DNA of 64,000 nucleotides from MPNO01 sp965205995 (GTDB lineage Bacteria; Pseudomonadota; Alphaproteobacteria; MPNO01): positions 3,596,001 to 3,660,000 of the forward strand of contig OZ242200.1 in the NCBI GenBank assembly GCA_965205995.1, in the 5' to 3' direction. Made by a program: the position numbers and the translations under genes. Below the pieces are notes generated by a model, which was not told the DNA's origin, made no database searches, and was given only the letters and a program-made list of their open reading frames with translations. Shown in pieces: positions 26,583 to 34,780 of the stretch. Each line of letters opens with the position of its first letter. Within the stretch, counting starts at the first letter, position 1.

Positions 26583-26623
26583 CCTCATCCTGAGTAGCGG
26601 CGAAGCCGCGTATTGAAGGACGC
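26583..26623 (-). repeat. Palindromic intergenic repeat, copy C
   Basis: Reversed relative to copy A, with outer ends nearly identical and the inner stem GCGGC-GAA-GCCGC. It occupies part of the 212-base gap between the CmcJ-like and VOC genes; the rest of that gap shows nothing else recognisable. Confidence 0.75.
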
Positions 26624-26746
26624 GCCTCGGCCGGGTCGGCGCTTCCAAGCAAAACGGATACGCCCTCGCCCGACGCCTTTGTCTTTTGTGCCGCGGTCGG
26701 TTAAGAAAAACCCTTGGACGGTCCGCGCGAAAGGGAGGAAACCGAG

Positions 26747-27280
26747 ATGACGGATGCCCCGAGATTCGAGATGGGCCATATCGGCGTGTACGTGACCGAT
26801 CTCGACAGGATGACGGATTTCTACGGCCGGGTTCTCGGCTTCAAGATCACCGACGGCGGCGCGTTCGGCGAGAGCCGGATGGCGTTTCTCAGCCGCAATG
26901 CCGGGCATCACCACCAGATCGTGTTCATCACCGGCCGCCCGGCCGGGTCCTACAACACGATCAACCAGATATCGTTCAAGGTGTCCTCGCTCGACGATCT
27001 CCGGGTCTATCACGACGCGCTGACGGCGGAGGGCGTGGACGGCTTCGACCCCACCGATCACGGCAACGCCTGGTCGATCTATTTCCGCGACCCCGAGGGC
27101 AACCGGCTCGAAGTGTTCATGGACACGCCCTGGTATGTCCAGCAGCCGCAGCGCGAGGTGCTCGATTTCTCGCTCTCGGACGAGGAAATCAACGAGACCA
27201 CCAAGGCGCGGTTCGGCGCCGAGGACTCGTTCCGCCCGGTCGAGGAATGGCGCGCCGAGATCGCGCCGACCATCACCTGA
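26747..27280 (+). CDS. VOC-family (glyoxalase/extradiol dioxygenase fold) protein
   Basis: 177 residues from the ATG at 26747, preceded by GGGAGG. One VOC module is complete: MGHIGVYVTDLDRMTDFYGR opens the first half and NAWSIYFRDPEGNRLEVFMD closes the second. Metal-ligand candidates are His22 of MGHIGV-type position, the NAGHHHQ histidines and Glu in RLEVF. A 45-residue polar tail follows. Small proteins of this type include ring-cleavage dioxygenases, glyoxalases and fosfomycin-resistance-like transferases; the sequence does not decide among them. Confidence 0.8.
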   Translation: MTDAPRFEMGHIGVYVTDLDRMTDFYGRVLGFKITDGGAFGESRMAFLSRNAGHHHQIVFITGRPAGSYNTINQISFKVSSLDDLRVYHDALTAEGVDGFDPTDHGNAWSIYFRDPEGNRLEVFMDTPWYVQQPQREVLDFSLSDEEINETTKARFGAEDSFRPVEEWRAEIAPTIT

Positions 27281-27294
27281 GAAGCGGCGGGAGA

Positions 27295-28659
27295 CTAGGC
27301 GGGCCGGCCGAGGATCTGTTCGGCGACCCATAGCCCGCAGGCGGTGAGCGCCTCGTCGCCGCCGATCCGGCCCATGAGCTGCGCCCCGACCGGCGCGCCG
27401 TCCACCGCCATCAGGGGCAGCGACAGCGCCGGCGCGCCGAGCACCGAGGACGGCTCGTTGAACACGGCGCTGCCCTGGTCCATCCCCACCGGCCCGGGGC
27501 CGGGCGAGGCGAGCGTCACGAAACCGTCGGCCCGGCTGGCGAGCTCGCCATGGAGGGTCCTGACATGGGCGCGGCGGACCAGCGCCGCGCGGTAGGTCTC
27601 CTGGGTCAGCCCCGCCCCCTCCTGCAGCCCGCGCTTGAGCCTGGGCGGCACGTCGTCGGGATAGCGGGCGAGATATTGCAGCATCGGCCAGCGCATCTCG
27701 AAACGGTAGAGGTCGCGCCAGAGTTCGGGCATTTCGGCGAGCCGCGCTTCGTATTCGGCGATGGTGGGATCGTCGCCCTTCGCGAAGATTTCGACGCCCG
27801 CCCCGGCGAGTCCCCGAACCACCTCCTCGAAGGCCGCCCTGGTCGCGTCGCCGGTCTCGGCCCAGCCCGCCATCTCCAGCCGGATCAGCCGCATCGGCTT
27901 GCGGGGCGCCGGTGGGCTGGCGCCGCCATAGAGCCCGGGATGGCCGGGGTCGCCGCCGGCGAGCCGCGCCATGTGCCGGGCGATCGTCCACACATCGCTG
28001 AGCGACCCGGCGAAGGTTCCGAGATGGTCCATGCTGTCGGCGGCGGAAAACACCCCCTGCCGGTTGATCGCCCCGTAAGTCGGCTTGAGGGCGTAGGCGC
28101 CGCAGAAGCTCGCCGGGCGGATCGTCGAGCCGCGCGCATGGGTGCCGATGGCGGCCGGGATGGTGGGCGCGCCGACCGCGGCGGCGGAACCGCTCGACGA
28201 GCCGCCCGGGGTGCGGCTCGTGTCATGCGGGTTGCGGGTGCGCGCCGGATCGCCGCCGCCGAAGGCGATCGTCACCGTCTTGCCGACGATCGCCGCGCCG
28301 CCTTCCCTGAGCGCGTGCACGACCGCCGCATCCTGCTTCGGGCGGTGACCGGCGAACAGCGTCGAGCCGTATTCGGTCGGCATGTCGGCGGTCTCGATGA
28401 GGTCCTTGATGCCGACCGGCAGCCCGTCGACCGGCGACAGCGGGGCGCCCGCCCGGTAGCGCGCGCCCGCCGCGTCCGCCGCCTTCCGCGCGCCGTCGAA
28501 ATCGACATGGGCCCAGGCCATGATCTCGTCCTCGCGCGCCTCGATTTTCCCGATGCAGCGCTCGAGAAAATCGCGCGGCGTGTCCGCCCCGTCGCGGAAA
28601 GCGGCCACGCGGTCGTGGAAGGCGATGAGGGAATGCGTCTTCGGGTCGTAGCCTGCCAT
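27295..28659 (-). CDS. Amidase-signature family amidase, second copy
   Basis: 454 residues from the ATG at 28659; a GTG at 28677 would overlap the preceding stop as GTGA and add six residues. Triad positions are Lys85 in VGIKDL, the serine pair in PGGSSSGS and Ser178 in GTHARGSTIRP. The last motif usually reads GG before Ser, here Arg-Gly, a change near the nucleophile. Only loosely related to the amidase at 24229. Last gene of a leftward set cupin, CMD-like, amidase. Confidence 0.82.
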   Translation of the reverse strand: MAGYDPKTHSLIAFHDRVAAFRDGADTPRDFLERCIGKIEAREDEIMAWAHVDFDGARKAADAAGARYRAGAPLSPVDGLPVGIKDLIETADMPTEYGSTLFAGHRPKQDAAVVHALREGGAAIVGKTVTIAFGGGDPARTRNPHDTSRTPGGSSSGSAAAVGAPTIPAAIGTHARGSTIRPASFCGAYALKPTYGAINRQGVFSAADSMDHLGTFAGSLSDVWTIARHMARLAGGDPGHPGLYGGASPPAPRKPMRLIRLEMAGWAETGDATRAAFEEVVRGLAGAGVEIFAKGDDPTIAEYEARLAEMPELWRDLYRFEMRWPMLQYLARYPDDVPPRLKRGLQEGAGLTQETYRAALVRRAHVRTLHGELASRADGFVTLASPGPGPVGMDQGSAVFNEPSSVLGAPALSLPLMAVDGAPVGAQLMGRIGGDEALTACGLWVAEQILGRPA

Positions 28660-28673
28660 CTGGTCCGCCTGTC

Positions 28674-29228
28674 TCACGCGAAGGGGTCGGCCGCGCCCTC
28701 GGGAAGCGGCGCGTTGAAGGCGTTCAGCGTCATCGCGACCATGGTGTAGAAGCCGAGAATCGCGACCAGGTCGATGGTCCTCGTCTGGCCGAGCACCGCG
28801 ATCGCTTTCCCGTAGGTCTCGTCCGGGATCTCCTTGGAACGGTAGATCTCGCGGCTGACCTCGTAGACGATCGCGGATTCGGGGTCGTCGAATTCCGGTT
28901 CCCGTCCCGAGCGGATCGCTTCTATGACCTCGGCAGGGACACCGGCGGCGGCCGCGGCGCCTTCATGCGCGAACCACTCATAGCTTGCGCCCCAGAACCG
29001 CGCGGTGACCAGGATCGCGAGTTCCGAGAGGCGCTTGGACAGCGAGGTCCCGTCGCGCAGATGGTTGCCGAACTCGTTCGCCTTCTCCACCAGATCGGGA
29101 TGGCGCAGCCAGATCGCGAACGGCCCGCGCACCACGCCGCCGCGCGGCCCCGCGATCGCCTCGAACAAAGCGCGCTGGCGGTCGTCCATCTCGTCCGGCC
29201 GCAGATCCGGAATTCGCCGGGGTTTCAT
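28674..29228 (-). CDS. Carboxymuconolactone decarboxylase/AhpD-like protein
   Basis: 184 residues. The central helices LSELAILVTARFWGASYEWF then HEGAAAAAGVP match the CMD family. The CxxC pair used by AhpD peroxidases is absent, so it belongs to the non-redox branch, as gamma-carboxymuconolactone decarboxylase does. Its ATG overlaps the upstream cupin stop (ATGA). Together with the following amidase it suggests breakdown of an aromatic or lactone compound (inference). Confidence 0.8.
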   Translation of the reverse strand: MKPRRIPDLRPDEMDDRQRALFEAIAGPRGGVVRGPFAIWLRHPDLVEKANEFGNHLRDGTSLSKRLSELAILVTARFWGASYEWFAHEGAAAAAGVPAEVIEAIRSGREPEFDDPESAIVYEVSREIYRSKEIPDETYGKAIAVLGQTRTIDLVAILGFYTMVAMTLNAFNAPLPEGAADPFA

Positions 29229-29737
29229 TGGCTGTCTCCCGCGTTCAGCCCGTGCTGCACCGGCGCGCCGATCCCGAGCGGCTCGGCGTCGATCAGCACG
29301 AAGGCGAGCCGGGCCGGACCCGACGAGCGGTTGACCCAGGAATGGTTGGTGCCGCGCTGGACCATCACGTCGCCGGTCCGCATGGTCACGGTCGAATCGT
29401 CCATATCCATATCGATCTCGCCCGCGAGGCAGATGACGTAGTCGATGGATTCCGTCCGGTGCATGGCGGTCGGCGCGCCGGGCGGGAACTCGATCACGGC
29501 AAACCGCGTCCCCGAGGGCGGCGGCTGGGTGCCGATGACGCGCGCCCCCATGTCCTCGAAATCGGCGCCGACCGCTATGTCGGCCGGCGTCCGGTCGGTG
29601 GACCAGATCAGGGTCGAGACGGCGCCGTTTCCGGCCTGCTTGGCGTTGGTCGCGACTCCGTCCTCGATCGCGCGGGCGATCCGGTCCTCGCCGTGGCCGG
29701 TAACGATGCGGCGTATGCTGGGGGGTGTGGGTGACAT
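29225..29737 (-). CDS. Small cupin-domain protein
   Basis: 170 residues from the ATG at 29737 after GGAGG. A single cupin barrel: PPGAPTAMHRTESIDYVICL, then GEIDMDMDDSTVTMRTGDVM, then QRGTNHSWVNRS. Motif 1 has only one His (MHRTESIDY) and motif 2 one His (NHSWVN), so metal binding is uncertain. First gene of the leftward operon with the CMD-like and amidase genes. Divergent from a luciferase-like gene across a region with a perfect palindrome. Confidence 0.75.
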   Translation of the reverse strand: MSPTPPSIRRIVTGHGEDRIARAIEDGVATNAKQAGNGAVSTLIWSTDRTPADIAVGADFEDMGARVIGTQPPPSGTRFAVIEFPPGAPTAMHRTESIDYVICLAGEIDMDMDDSTVTMRTGDVMVQRGTNHSWVNRSSGPARLAFVLIDAEPLGIGAPVQHGLNAGDSQ

Positions 29738-29814
29738 GCTGTGTCCTCCGCGCGCTGAGTGGGCGTCGGGCCATGATTGATGGTTGCGCGCCCGCCTGCA
29801 ACAATCCCCGGTCT

Positions 29815-29834
29815 CGGGGAGAGGCCTCTCCCCG
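29815..29834. promoter_or_regulatory. Perfect 20-base palindrome before luciferase-like gene
   Basis: CGGGGAGAGG followed directly by its reverse complement, ending 18 bases before a GTG start. It lies in the gap between two divergent genes and could be an operator or an mRNA hairpin next to the ribosome site. Confidence 0.45.
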
Positions 29835-29852
29835 GTGGGAGAGGATCGCCGC

Positions 29853-30866
29853 GTGGAATTCGGCATATTCGACCATCTCGACGCGACCGGGCAGCCGCTC
29901 GATGCGTATTACGCCGACCGGCTGGCGCTGATCCGCCGGTTCGACCGCTCCGGGTTCCGCAGCTACCACATCGCCGAGCATCACTCGACGCCGCTCGGCA
30001 TGGCGCCGTCGCCGAACCTGTTTCTCAGCGCGGTCGCGATGCAGACCGAGACGCTGCGTTTCGGCCCGCTGGTATTCGCGCTGCCGCTCTACCACCCGCT
30101 CCGGCTGGTGCAGGAGATCTGCATGCTCGACCAGATGAGCGGCGGACGGCTGGAGATCGGCTTCGGCCGCGGCGCATCTGCGATCGAGGCGGGCTATTTC
30201 GGCAACGACCACGCCGAGGCCGAACCCATCTACCGAGAATATCTCGACATCGTCCTGAACGGGCTCGCGACGGGGAGGCTCCACCACCAGGGGAAATATA
30301 TCGGCTTCGACGACATCCCGCTTTTCGTCGAGCCTTACCAGAAGCCCCACCCGCCGCTCTGGTACGGCGTCCATGCCACCGACAGCGCGGCGCGGGCGGC
30401 GCGGATCGGCAGCCATATCGTGAGCCTCGACAGCGCCGAGGAGACCGGCGGCTTCGCGCGCAGCTACCGCGCGGCCTGGGCCGAGGCGCACGGCGCCGAC
30501 AGCGCGCCCGGGCTGGTGGGGCTCGGGATGTTCGTGGTGGTGGGCGAGACCGATGCCGAAGCGCTCGCTGCCGCGCGGCGCGCCTACCCGGTCTGGCATG
30601 AGAGCTTCAACTATCTCTTCGTCCGCCACGACACCCCGCTGCCCAAGCATCAGCGCCCGCCCAGCTTCGACGGGATGGCGGGTCAGGGCCGCGCGGTCGC
30701 GGGGAGCCCGGATACCGTCGCCGCCTTCCTCGCCGAGCGGATGGCGGAGGCGGAGGCGAATTACATGGTCGGCCAGATGGCGTTCGGCGATCTCACCCGC
30801 GAGGAGACGACGCGTTCGGTCGAGCTGTTCGCAGCGCATGTGATGCCGGCCCTCCGATCTTCCTAG
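29853..30866 (+). CDS. Luciferase-like (LLM) flavin-dependent oxidoreductase, second copy
   Basis: 337 residues from a GTG at 29853 with GGGAGAGGAT upstream; an in-frame ATG at 29784 would run through the palindrome. The opening VEFGIFDHLDATGQPL and SYHIAEHHSTPLGMAPSP, then FGPLVFALPLYHPLRLVQEI and GGRLEIGFGRGASAIE, are standard for alkanal monooxygenase-like LLM proteins that use FMN. It is more typical of the class than the copy at 13766. Expected to oxidise a small organic substrate with help from a flavin reductase encoded elsewhere. Confidence 0.85.
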   Translation: MEFGIFDHLDATGQPLDAYYADRLALIRRFDRSGFRSYHIAEHHSTPLGMAPSPNLFLSAVAMQTETLRFGPLVFALPLYHPLRLVQEICMLDQMSGGRLEIGFGRGASAIEAGYFGNDHAEAEPIYREYLDIVLNGLATGRLHHQGKYIGFDDIPLFVEPYQKPHPPLWYGVHATDSAARAARIGSHIVSLDSAEETGGFARSYRAAWAEAHGADSAPGLVGLGMFVVVGETDAEALAAARRAYPVWHESFNYLFVRHDTPLPKHQRPPSFDGMAGQGRAVAGSPDTVAAFLAERMAEAEANYMVGQMAFGDLTREETTRSVELFAAHVMPALRSS

Positions 30867-30976
30867 CGATTCCCCGAAATCGCGCGGCGCCGGAAACGGA
30901 CCGCCTTTATCTGGATCAATGCGGCGCGCGCCCAACCGCGTAGCGTGGACGGCGGATTCGCGAGCGGGGGGCGGGC

Positions 30977-32761
30977 TTGACGGGCATTTCCGGTTGGCTC
31001 CGGGCCGGCGCGTTCTGGATCGTGCGCGGGCTCGGCTTCGGCGCGGTCCCGTTCGACGCCGAGGCGATGGCCCGGCTGGAGGAGCGCGAAAGCCGGCATT
31101 TGCTGCGGGCCATCGCGGTTGCCGGATTCGCCGCCGGCAATGTGATGCTGCTTTCGATCTCGGTCTGGTCCGGGCTGGGCGCCGATATGGGCGCCGCGAC
31201 GCGCGGGTCGATGCACTGGATCTCGGCGCTGATCGCGCTCCCGGCCATCGCCTATGCCGGCCGCCCGTTCTTCGCCCCGGCGCTCCGCGCTCTCGGGCGC
31301 CGCGCGATGGTCATGGAGACGCCGATCTCGCTCGCCGTCGCGATCGCCGCGGCGATGAGCCTGTTCGAGACCGCGAGCGGCGGCGACCATGTCTATTTCG
31401 ACGCGGCGCTGGCGCTGCTCTTCTTCCTCCTGATCGGGCGCTATCTCGACAACCGTGCGCGTGGCGAAGCATGCGCGACGGCGGCGCATCTGCTCGCCCT
31501 CCGCTCGGTCGCGGCGAACGTGGTCGGCGCCGACGGGCGGCTGCGCAGCGCCAGCACGTCGGACGACCGCTCGCTGCTGGCCGAGATCGCCCAGCTCACC
31601 GAGAGCGCGGGACAGGGCCGCGCGCGTCATGTCCGGCTCGCCGACCGGGCCGCGCGGATCTACGCGCCCGCCGTCCACGGGCTCGCGCTTGCCGCCTTCC
31701 TCGGCTGGACCCTGATCGGCGGGCTGTCCTGGCAACCGGCGCTCTTGATCGCCGTCGCGGTGCTGATCGTCACCTGCCCCTGGGCGCTCGCCCTCGCGGT
31801 GCCGGCGGTCCATGTGGTCGCCGCGGCGGAGCTGCTGAAGCGCGGCATCCTGCTCAAATCGGCGGACGGGCTGGAGCGGCTGGCGGCCGTCGACCGCGTG
31901 GTGTTCGACAAGACCGGAACGCTGACCGAGGGACGGCCGGCCCTGGTCGATTCCGGGGCGGTCCCGCCAGCGGCGCTCGCCGCGGCCGCCACGCTGGCGG
32001 CGGCAAGCCAGCACCCGCTGTGCCGGGCGCTGCTGCGCGCCGCCGGACCGGCGCAGGTCGCCGCTTGCGTCGCCGAGATGCCGGGGATGGGGCTCCAGGC
32101 CACGCTCGGCGGCAAGCGGCTCAAGCTCGGCAGCCGCCGCTGGTGCGGTATCGGGGAATCCGGGGAAAGCGCCTACAGCGAGCTCTGGCTGACCGGCCTG
32201 GACGGCGGTCCGGTACGGTTCCGCTTCGCCGACGCGGCGCGCGAAGACGCGGCCGACGCGGTCGCCCGGATTCGCGCCGCGGGGCTTCCGGTCACCCTGC
32301 TTTCGGGCGATCGCCGGGGGCCGGTGGACGCGATCGCCCGCGGGCTCGGCATCGACGATGCGGAGGCCGCGATGTCTCCCGCCGACAAGGTAATGCGGCT
32401 CGCGGCGATGGCGGAAGCGGGCGACCGGCCGCTGATGGTCGGCGACGGGCTCAACGACGCGCCCGCCCTCGCCGCGGGGTTCGCCTCGATGTCGCCGGCG
32501 GAGGGAACGGCGATCGCCCAGACCGCGGCCGATCTGGTGTTCCAGGGCGCGCGGCTCGCGCCGGTGCCGGATGCGATCCTGATCGCCCGGCGCGCCCGCC
32601 GGCTGATACTGGGCAATTTCGCCATCGCGTTGGGCTACAACCTGATCGCCGTCCCGCTGGCGATGGCGGGGCTGGTCACGCCGCTGATCGCCGCCGCCGC
32701 GATGTCGGCCTCCTCGATCGCGGTCACCCTCAACGCGCTCCGCCTGAGGGGAGGAAGATGA
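30977..32761 (+). CDS. ccoI: CcoI/FixI-like copper P-type ATPase with missing domains
   Basis: 594 residues from a TTG at 30977, against roughly 700-800 for CcoI. The core is clear: YLDNRARGEA, TCPWALALAVPAVHV (267 on), DKTGTLTEG with Asp311, and GDGLNDAPAL. Three departures stand out. The N-terminal metal-binding domain is cut to its last strand (VRGLGFGAVPFDAE). The actuator domain with TGES, normally about 80 residues after YLDxRAR, is absent: text jumps from GADGRLRS to DDRSLLAEIAQL around residue 191. The usual CPC is CPW. The frame is open, so this is not a simple frameshift. Likely non-pumping or degenerate. Confidence 0.78.
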   Translation: MTGISGWLRAGAFWIVRGLGFGAVPFDAEAMARLEERESRHLLRAIAVAGFAAGNVMLLSISVWSGLGADMGAATRGSMHWISALIALPAIAYAGRPFFAPALRALGRRAMVMETPISLAVAIAAAMSLFETASGGDHVYFDAALALLFFLLIGRYLDNRARGEACATAAHLLALRSVAANVVGADGRLRSASTSDDRSLLAEIAQLTESAGQGRARHVRLADRAARIYAPAVHGLALAAFLGWTLIGGLSWQPALLIAVAVLIVTCPWALALAVPAVHVVAAAELLKRGILLKSADGLERLAAVDRVVFDKTGTLTEGRPALVDSGAVPPAALAAAATLAAASQHPLCRALLRAAGPAQVAACVAEMPGMGLQATLGGKRLKLGSRRWCGIGESGESAYSELWLTGLDGGPVRFRFADAAREDAADAVARIRAAGLPVTLLSGDRRGPVDAIARGLGIDDAEAAMSPADKVMRLAAMAEAGDRPLMVGDGLNDAPALAAGFASMSPAEGTAIAQTAADLVFQGARLAPVPDAILIARRARRLILGNFAIALGYNLIAVPLAMAGLVTPLIAAAAMSASSIAVTLNALRLRGGR

Positions 32762-32907
32762 CGGCGCTGGCCAGGCCGATACCCGCGGCCCTGCTGCTCG
32801 GCTGCCTCGGCCTCGGCGCCTTCCCGTGGGCGCTGCGGTCGGGCCGGTTCGAGGACCTCGACGGCGCCGCCGAACGTATCCCGATCGACGACGAGGAATC
32901 GCCATAG
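32758..32907 (+). CDS. ccoS: CcoS-like cbb3 oxidase assembly protein
   Basis: 49 residues: one membrane helix (about 8-24, AALLLGCLGLGAFPW) then ALRSGRFEDLDGAAERI and an acidic tail IDDEES, the standard CcoS pattern. CcoS helps put cofactors into cbb3-type oxidase. The ATG overlaps the ccoI stop as ATGA. The ccoNOQP and ccoGH genes are not in the window, so ccoI-ccoS stand alone here. Confidence 0.85.
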   Translation: MTALARPIPAALLLGCLGLGAFPWALRSGRFEDLDGAAERIPIDDEESP

Positions 32908-32932
32908 CGCCGCGCGCGCCGGGTGGACTCCG

Positions 32933-32949
32933 GGTGGAAATATTCTAAA
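32933..32949 (+). promoter_or_regulatory. Irr-box-like (ICE-like) site before TRAP operon 4
   Basis: GGTGGAA, three bases, TTCTAAA. The right arm matches the Irr/ICE consensus half-site exactly, the left arm only in part. It shares TGGAA-N3-TTCTAA with the site upstream of katG. Located about 80 bases before the dctP start. Confidence 0.25.
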
Positions 32950-33028
32950 TTCCCATTGGATGGCCGGGCGTCGTCCGGCCGTGCTGGAGAGGGACGCGCA
33001 AGGGCGTCGCAAATGGAGTGCAAGTGCA

Positions 33029-34075
33029 ATGACGAGAATCGGTGCAACGGGACTGGCTCTGCTCGCCGCCCTCGGGTTCGCCGCCGTCGGGTTCGCCGCG
33101 CCGGGGGCGCAGGCGGCCGAGGTGAACGGGCCGAAGCTGAAATGGGACGTCTCGCTCTGGGGCAAGAAGCGCGCCTTCACGGCGGGCGTCGAGCGGTTGT
33201 CGGCGCTGGTCAAGGAGAAGACCGGCGGCAACTGGACCATCATGCTCCACTATGGCGGCGCGCTGTCGAAATCGCGCGAGAACCTCGACGGCCTCTCGGT
33301 GAATGCGTTCCAGGCGGCGATGTTCTGCAACTTCTACCACCCGAAGAAGAACCCGGCGCTGATGTCGCTCACCATGCCGTTCCTGCCGATGAGCGATTGG
33401 GCCAACAACCGCAAGATCCGCGACGCGGTCTACGCCCACCCGGCGGTCAAGAAGGAGCTCGCGCAGTGGAACGCGATGACCTACACCTCCTCCTATCTGC
33501 CGCAATACGAGTTCCTCGGCCGCGGCAAGCCGCCGGCGACGCTGGCTGACTGGAAGGGTCTGACCGTCCGCGCCGGGGGCGGTGTCGCCCGCGCGATGAA
33601 GGTGCTCGGCGCGACGCCGACCAGCTCGACCGCGACCGAGGTCTATACCGGCGTGCAGCAGGGCACGATGGACGCGGCGTCCTTCCCCTTCACCTACGCG
33701 CATGTCGCCTACAAGATTCCCGAGGTGGCCGACTGGTATACCGCCAACCTCTCGCCGGGCACCTCCGACTGCCCGCTGGCGTTTTCGATCAAGGCCTATA
33801 GCGCCCTCCCCGCGCAGTACAAGAAGCTGCTCGACGACGTGAAGGAGGACGTGATCGGGACCCAGATCCAGGCCTATATCGCGATGGACAAGAAGAACCT
33901 GCCGATGCTCAAGAAGAAGCTGAAGGAGGTCCGCTACTCCGATGATCAGCTCGCCAAGTTCCGCGCCGCCGCCGGCAAGCCGGTGATCGAGAAATGGATC
34001 AAGGAGAACCAGGGCAAGTTCGACGCCCGCGGGGTGATCCAGACGATCTTCAAGGCCGTCGGGCAGACCTACTAG
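33029..34075 (+). CDS. TRAP transporter substrate-binding protein (DctP-like), system 4
   Basis: 348 residues from the ATG at 33029 (GGAG upstream); the open frame to 32960 would add 23 charged residues before the signal peptide. Signal peptide to about residue 32, ending AQA. Mature features include LADWKGLTVRAGGGVARAMK and GVQQGTMDAASFPFTYAH, the ligand loop. The three genes of this set are tightly packed and lie downstream of the ccoI remnant with no shared promoter visible. Ligand unknown. Confidence 0.87.
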   Translation: MTRIGATGLALLAALGFAAVGFAAPGAQAAEVNGPKLKWDVSLWGKKRAFTAGVERLSALVKEKTGGNWTIMLHYGGALSKSRENLDGLSVNAFQAAMFCNFYHPKKNPALMSLTMPFLPMSDWANNRKIRDAVYAHPAVKKELAQWNAMTYTSSYLPQYEFLGRGKPPATLADWKGLTVRAGGGVARAMKVLGATPTSSTATEVYTGVQQGTMDAASFPFTYAHVAYKIPEVADWYTANLSPGTSDCPLAFSIKAYSALPAQYKKLLDDVKEDVIGTQIQAYIAMDKKNLPMLKKKLKEVRYSDDQLAKFRAAAGKPVIEKWIKENQGKFDARGVIQTIFKAVGQTY

Positions 34076-34144
34076 GCGGCCGCTCCCGAAAACCCCGGGT
34101 CCGGCGCCGGACCCGGGGTCTCCATTGCGGAAACCCATCCCGCC

Positions 34145-34780
34145 ATGAGCGATGCCTTCAGCCGCTTCCTCGCGCGCGCCGATTCCCGGCTCGGCTGGGT
34201 CGAGAACCGGCTCAACCTGCTGGCCGGCATCCTGATCTTCGCGCTGATGTTTCTGGGGGTCGCCCAGATCGTGCTGCGCACCGTCTTCCGCGCGCCGATC
34301 TTCGGCTACATCGACGTCGTCGAGGTGTCGATGGTGGGGTTCGCGGTGCTCGCGATCTCCTTCGTCCAGCGGGTCGGCGGGCATGTGCGGATGGAGCTCG
34401 TGGTCGCCCGTTTCAAGGGCCGGGCGCTGTGGATCGCCGAGGCCGTGGGAACGGCGCTCGCCATCTTCATCGTCGCCGTGCTGATCCCCTACGCCTACCG
34501 CCATTTCGAACGCGCCTTCTATTTCGGCGACTCGACGATCGACATCGAGATCGTCACCTGGCCGGCCAAGCTGGCGGTTCCGGTCGCGCTGTCCGTCCTG
34601 CTGCTGCGGCTGGTTCTGCAATTGGCCGGCTATCTGCGCCTCGCGGTACATCCCGGCCGGGAGCCGGTCGCGGTGCCGCTGCTGAAGGATGTCGAGGAAA
34701 CCGCGGCCGAGGAAATCAGCCACGCCGAGGAAGACATCGCGCGCGACCGCCTCGAAGCGGCGCCCGGGCGGGGTGAATAG
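34145..34780 (+). CDS. TRAP transporter small membrane subunit (DctQ-like), system 4
   Basis: 211 residues: four membrane helices, then an unusually long acidic, charged C-terminal tail of about 40 residues (from VAVPLLKDVEETAAEE on). IFGYIDVVEVSMVGFAVLAI is the DctQ signature. It ends directly before the dctM ATG with no gap. Confidence 0.84.
   Translation: MSDAFSRFLARADSRLGWVENRLNLLAGILIFALMFLGVAQIVLRTVFRAPIFGYIDVVEVSMVGFAVLAISFVQRVGGHVRMELVVARFKGRALWIAEAVGTALAIFIVAVLIPYAYRHFERAFYFGDSTIDIEIVTWPAKLAVPVALSVLLLRLVLQLAGYLRLAVHPGREPVAVPLLKDVEETAAEEISHAEEDIARDRLEAAPGRGE

Noticed and set aside
30867..30976. Missing ccoI metal-binding domain hidden by frameshift upstream
   Set aside because: The 110-base gap contains no CxxC-type text in any frame and is too short for the domain.
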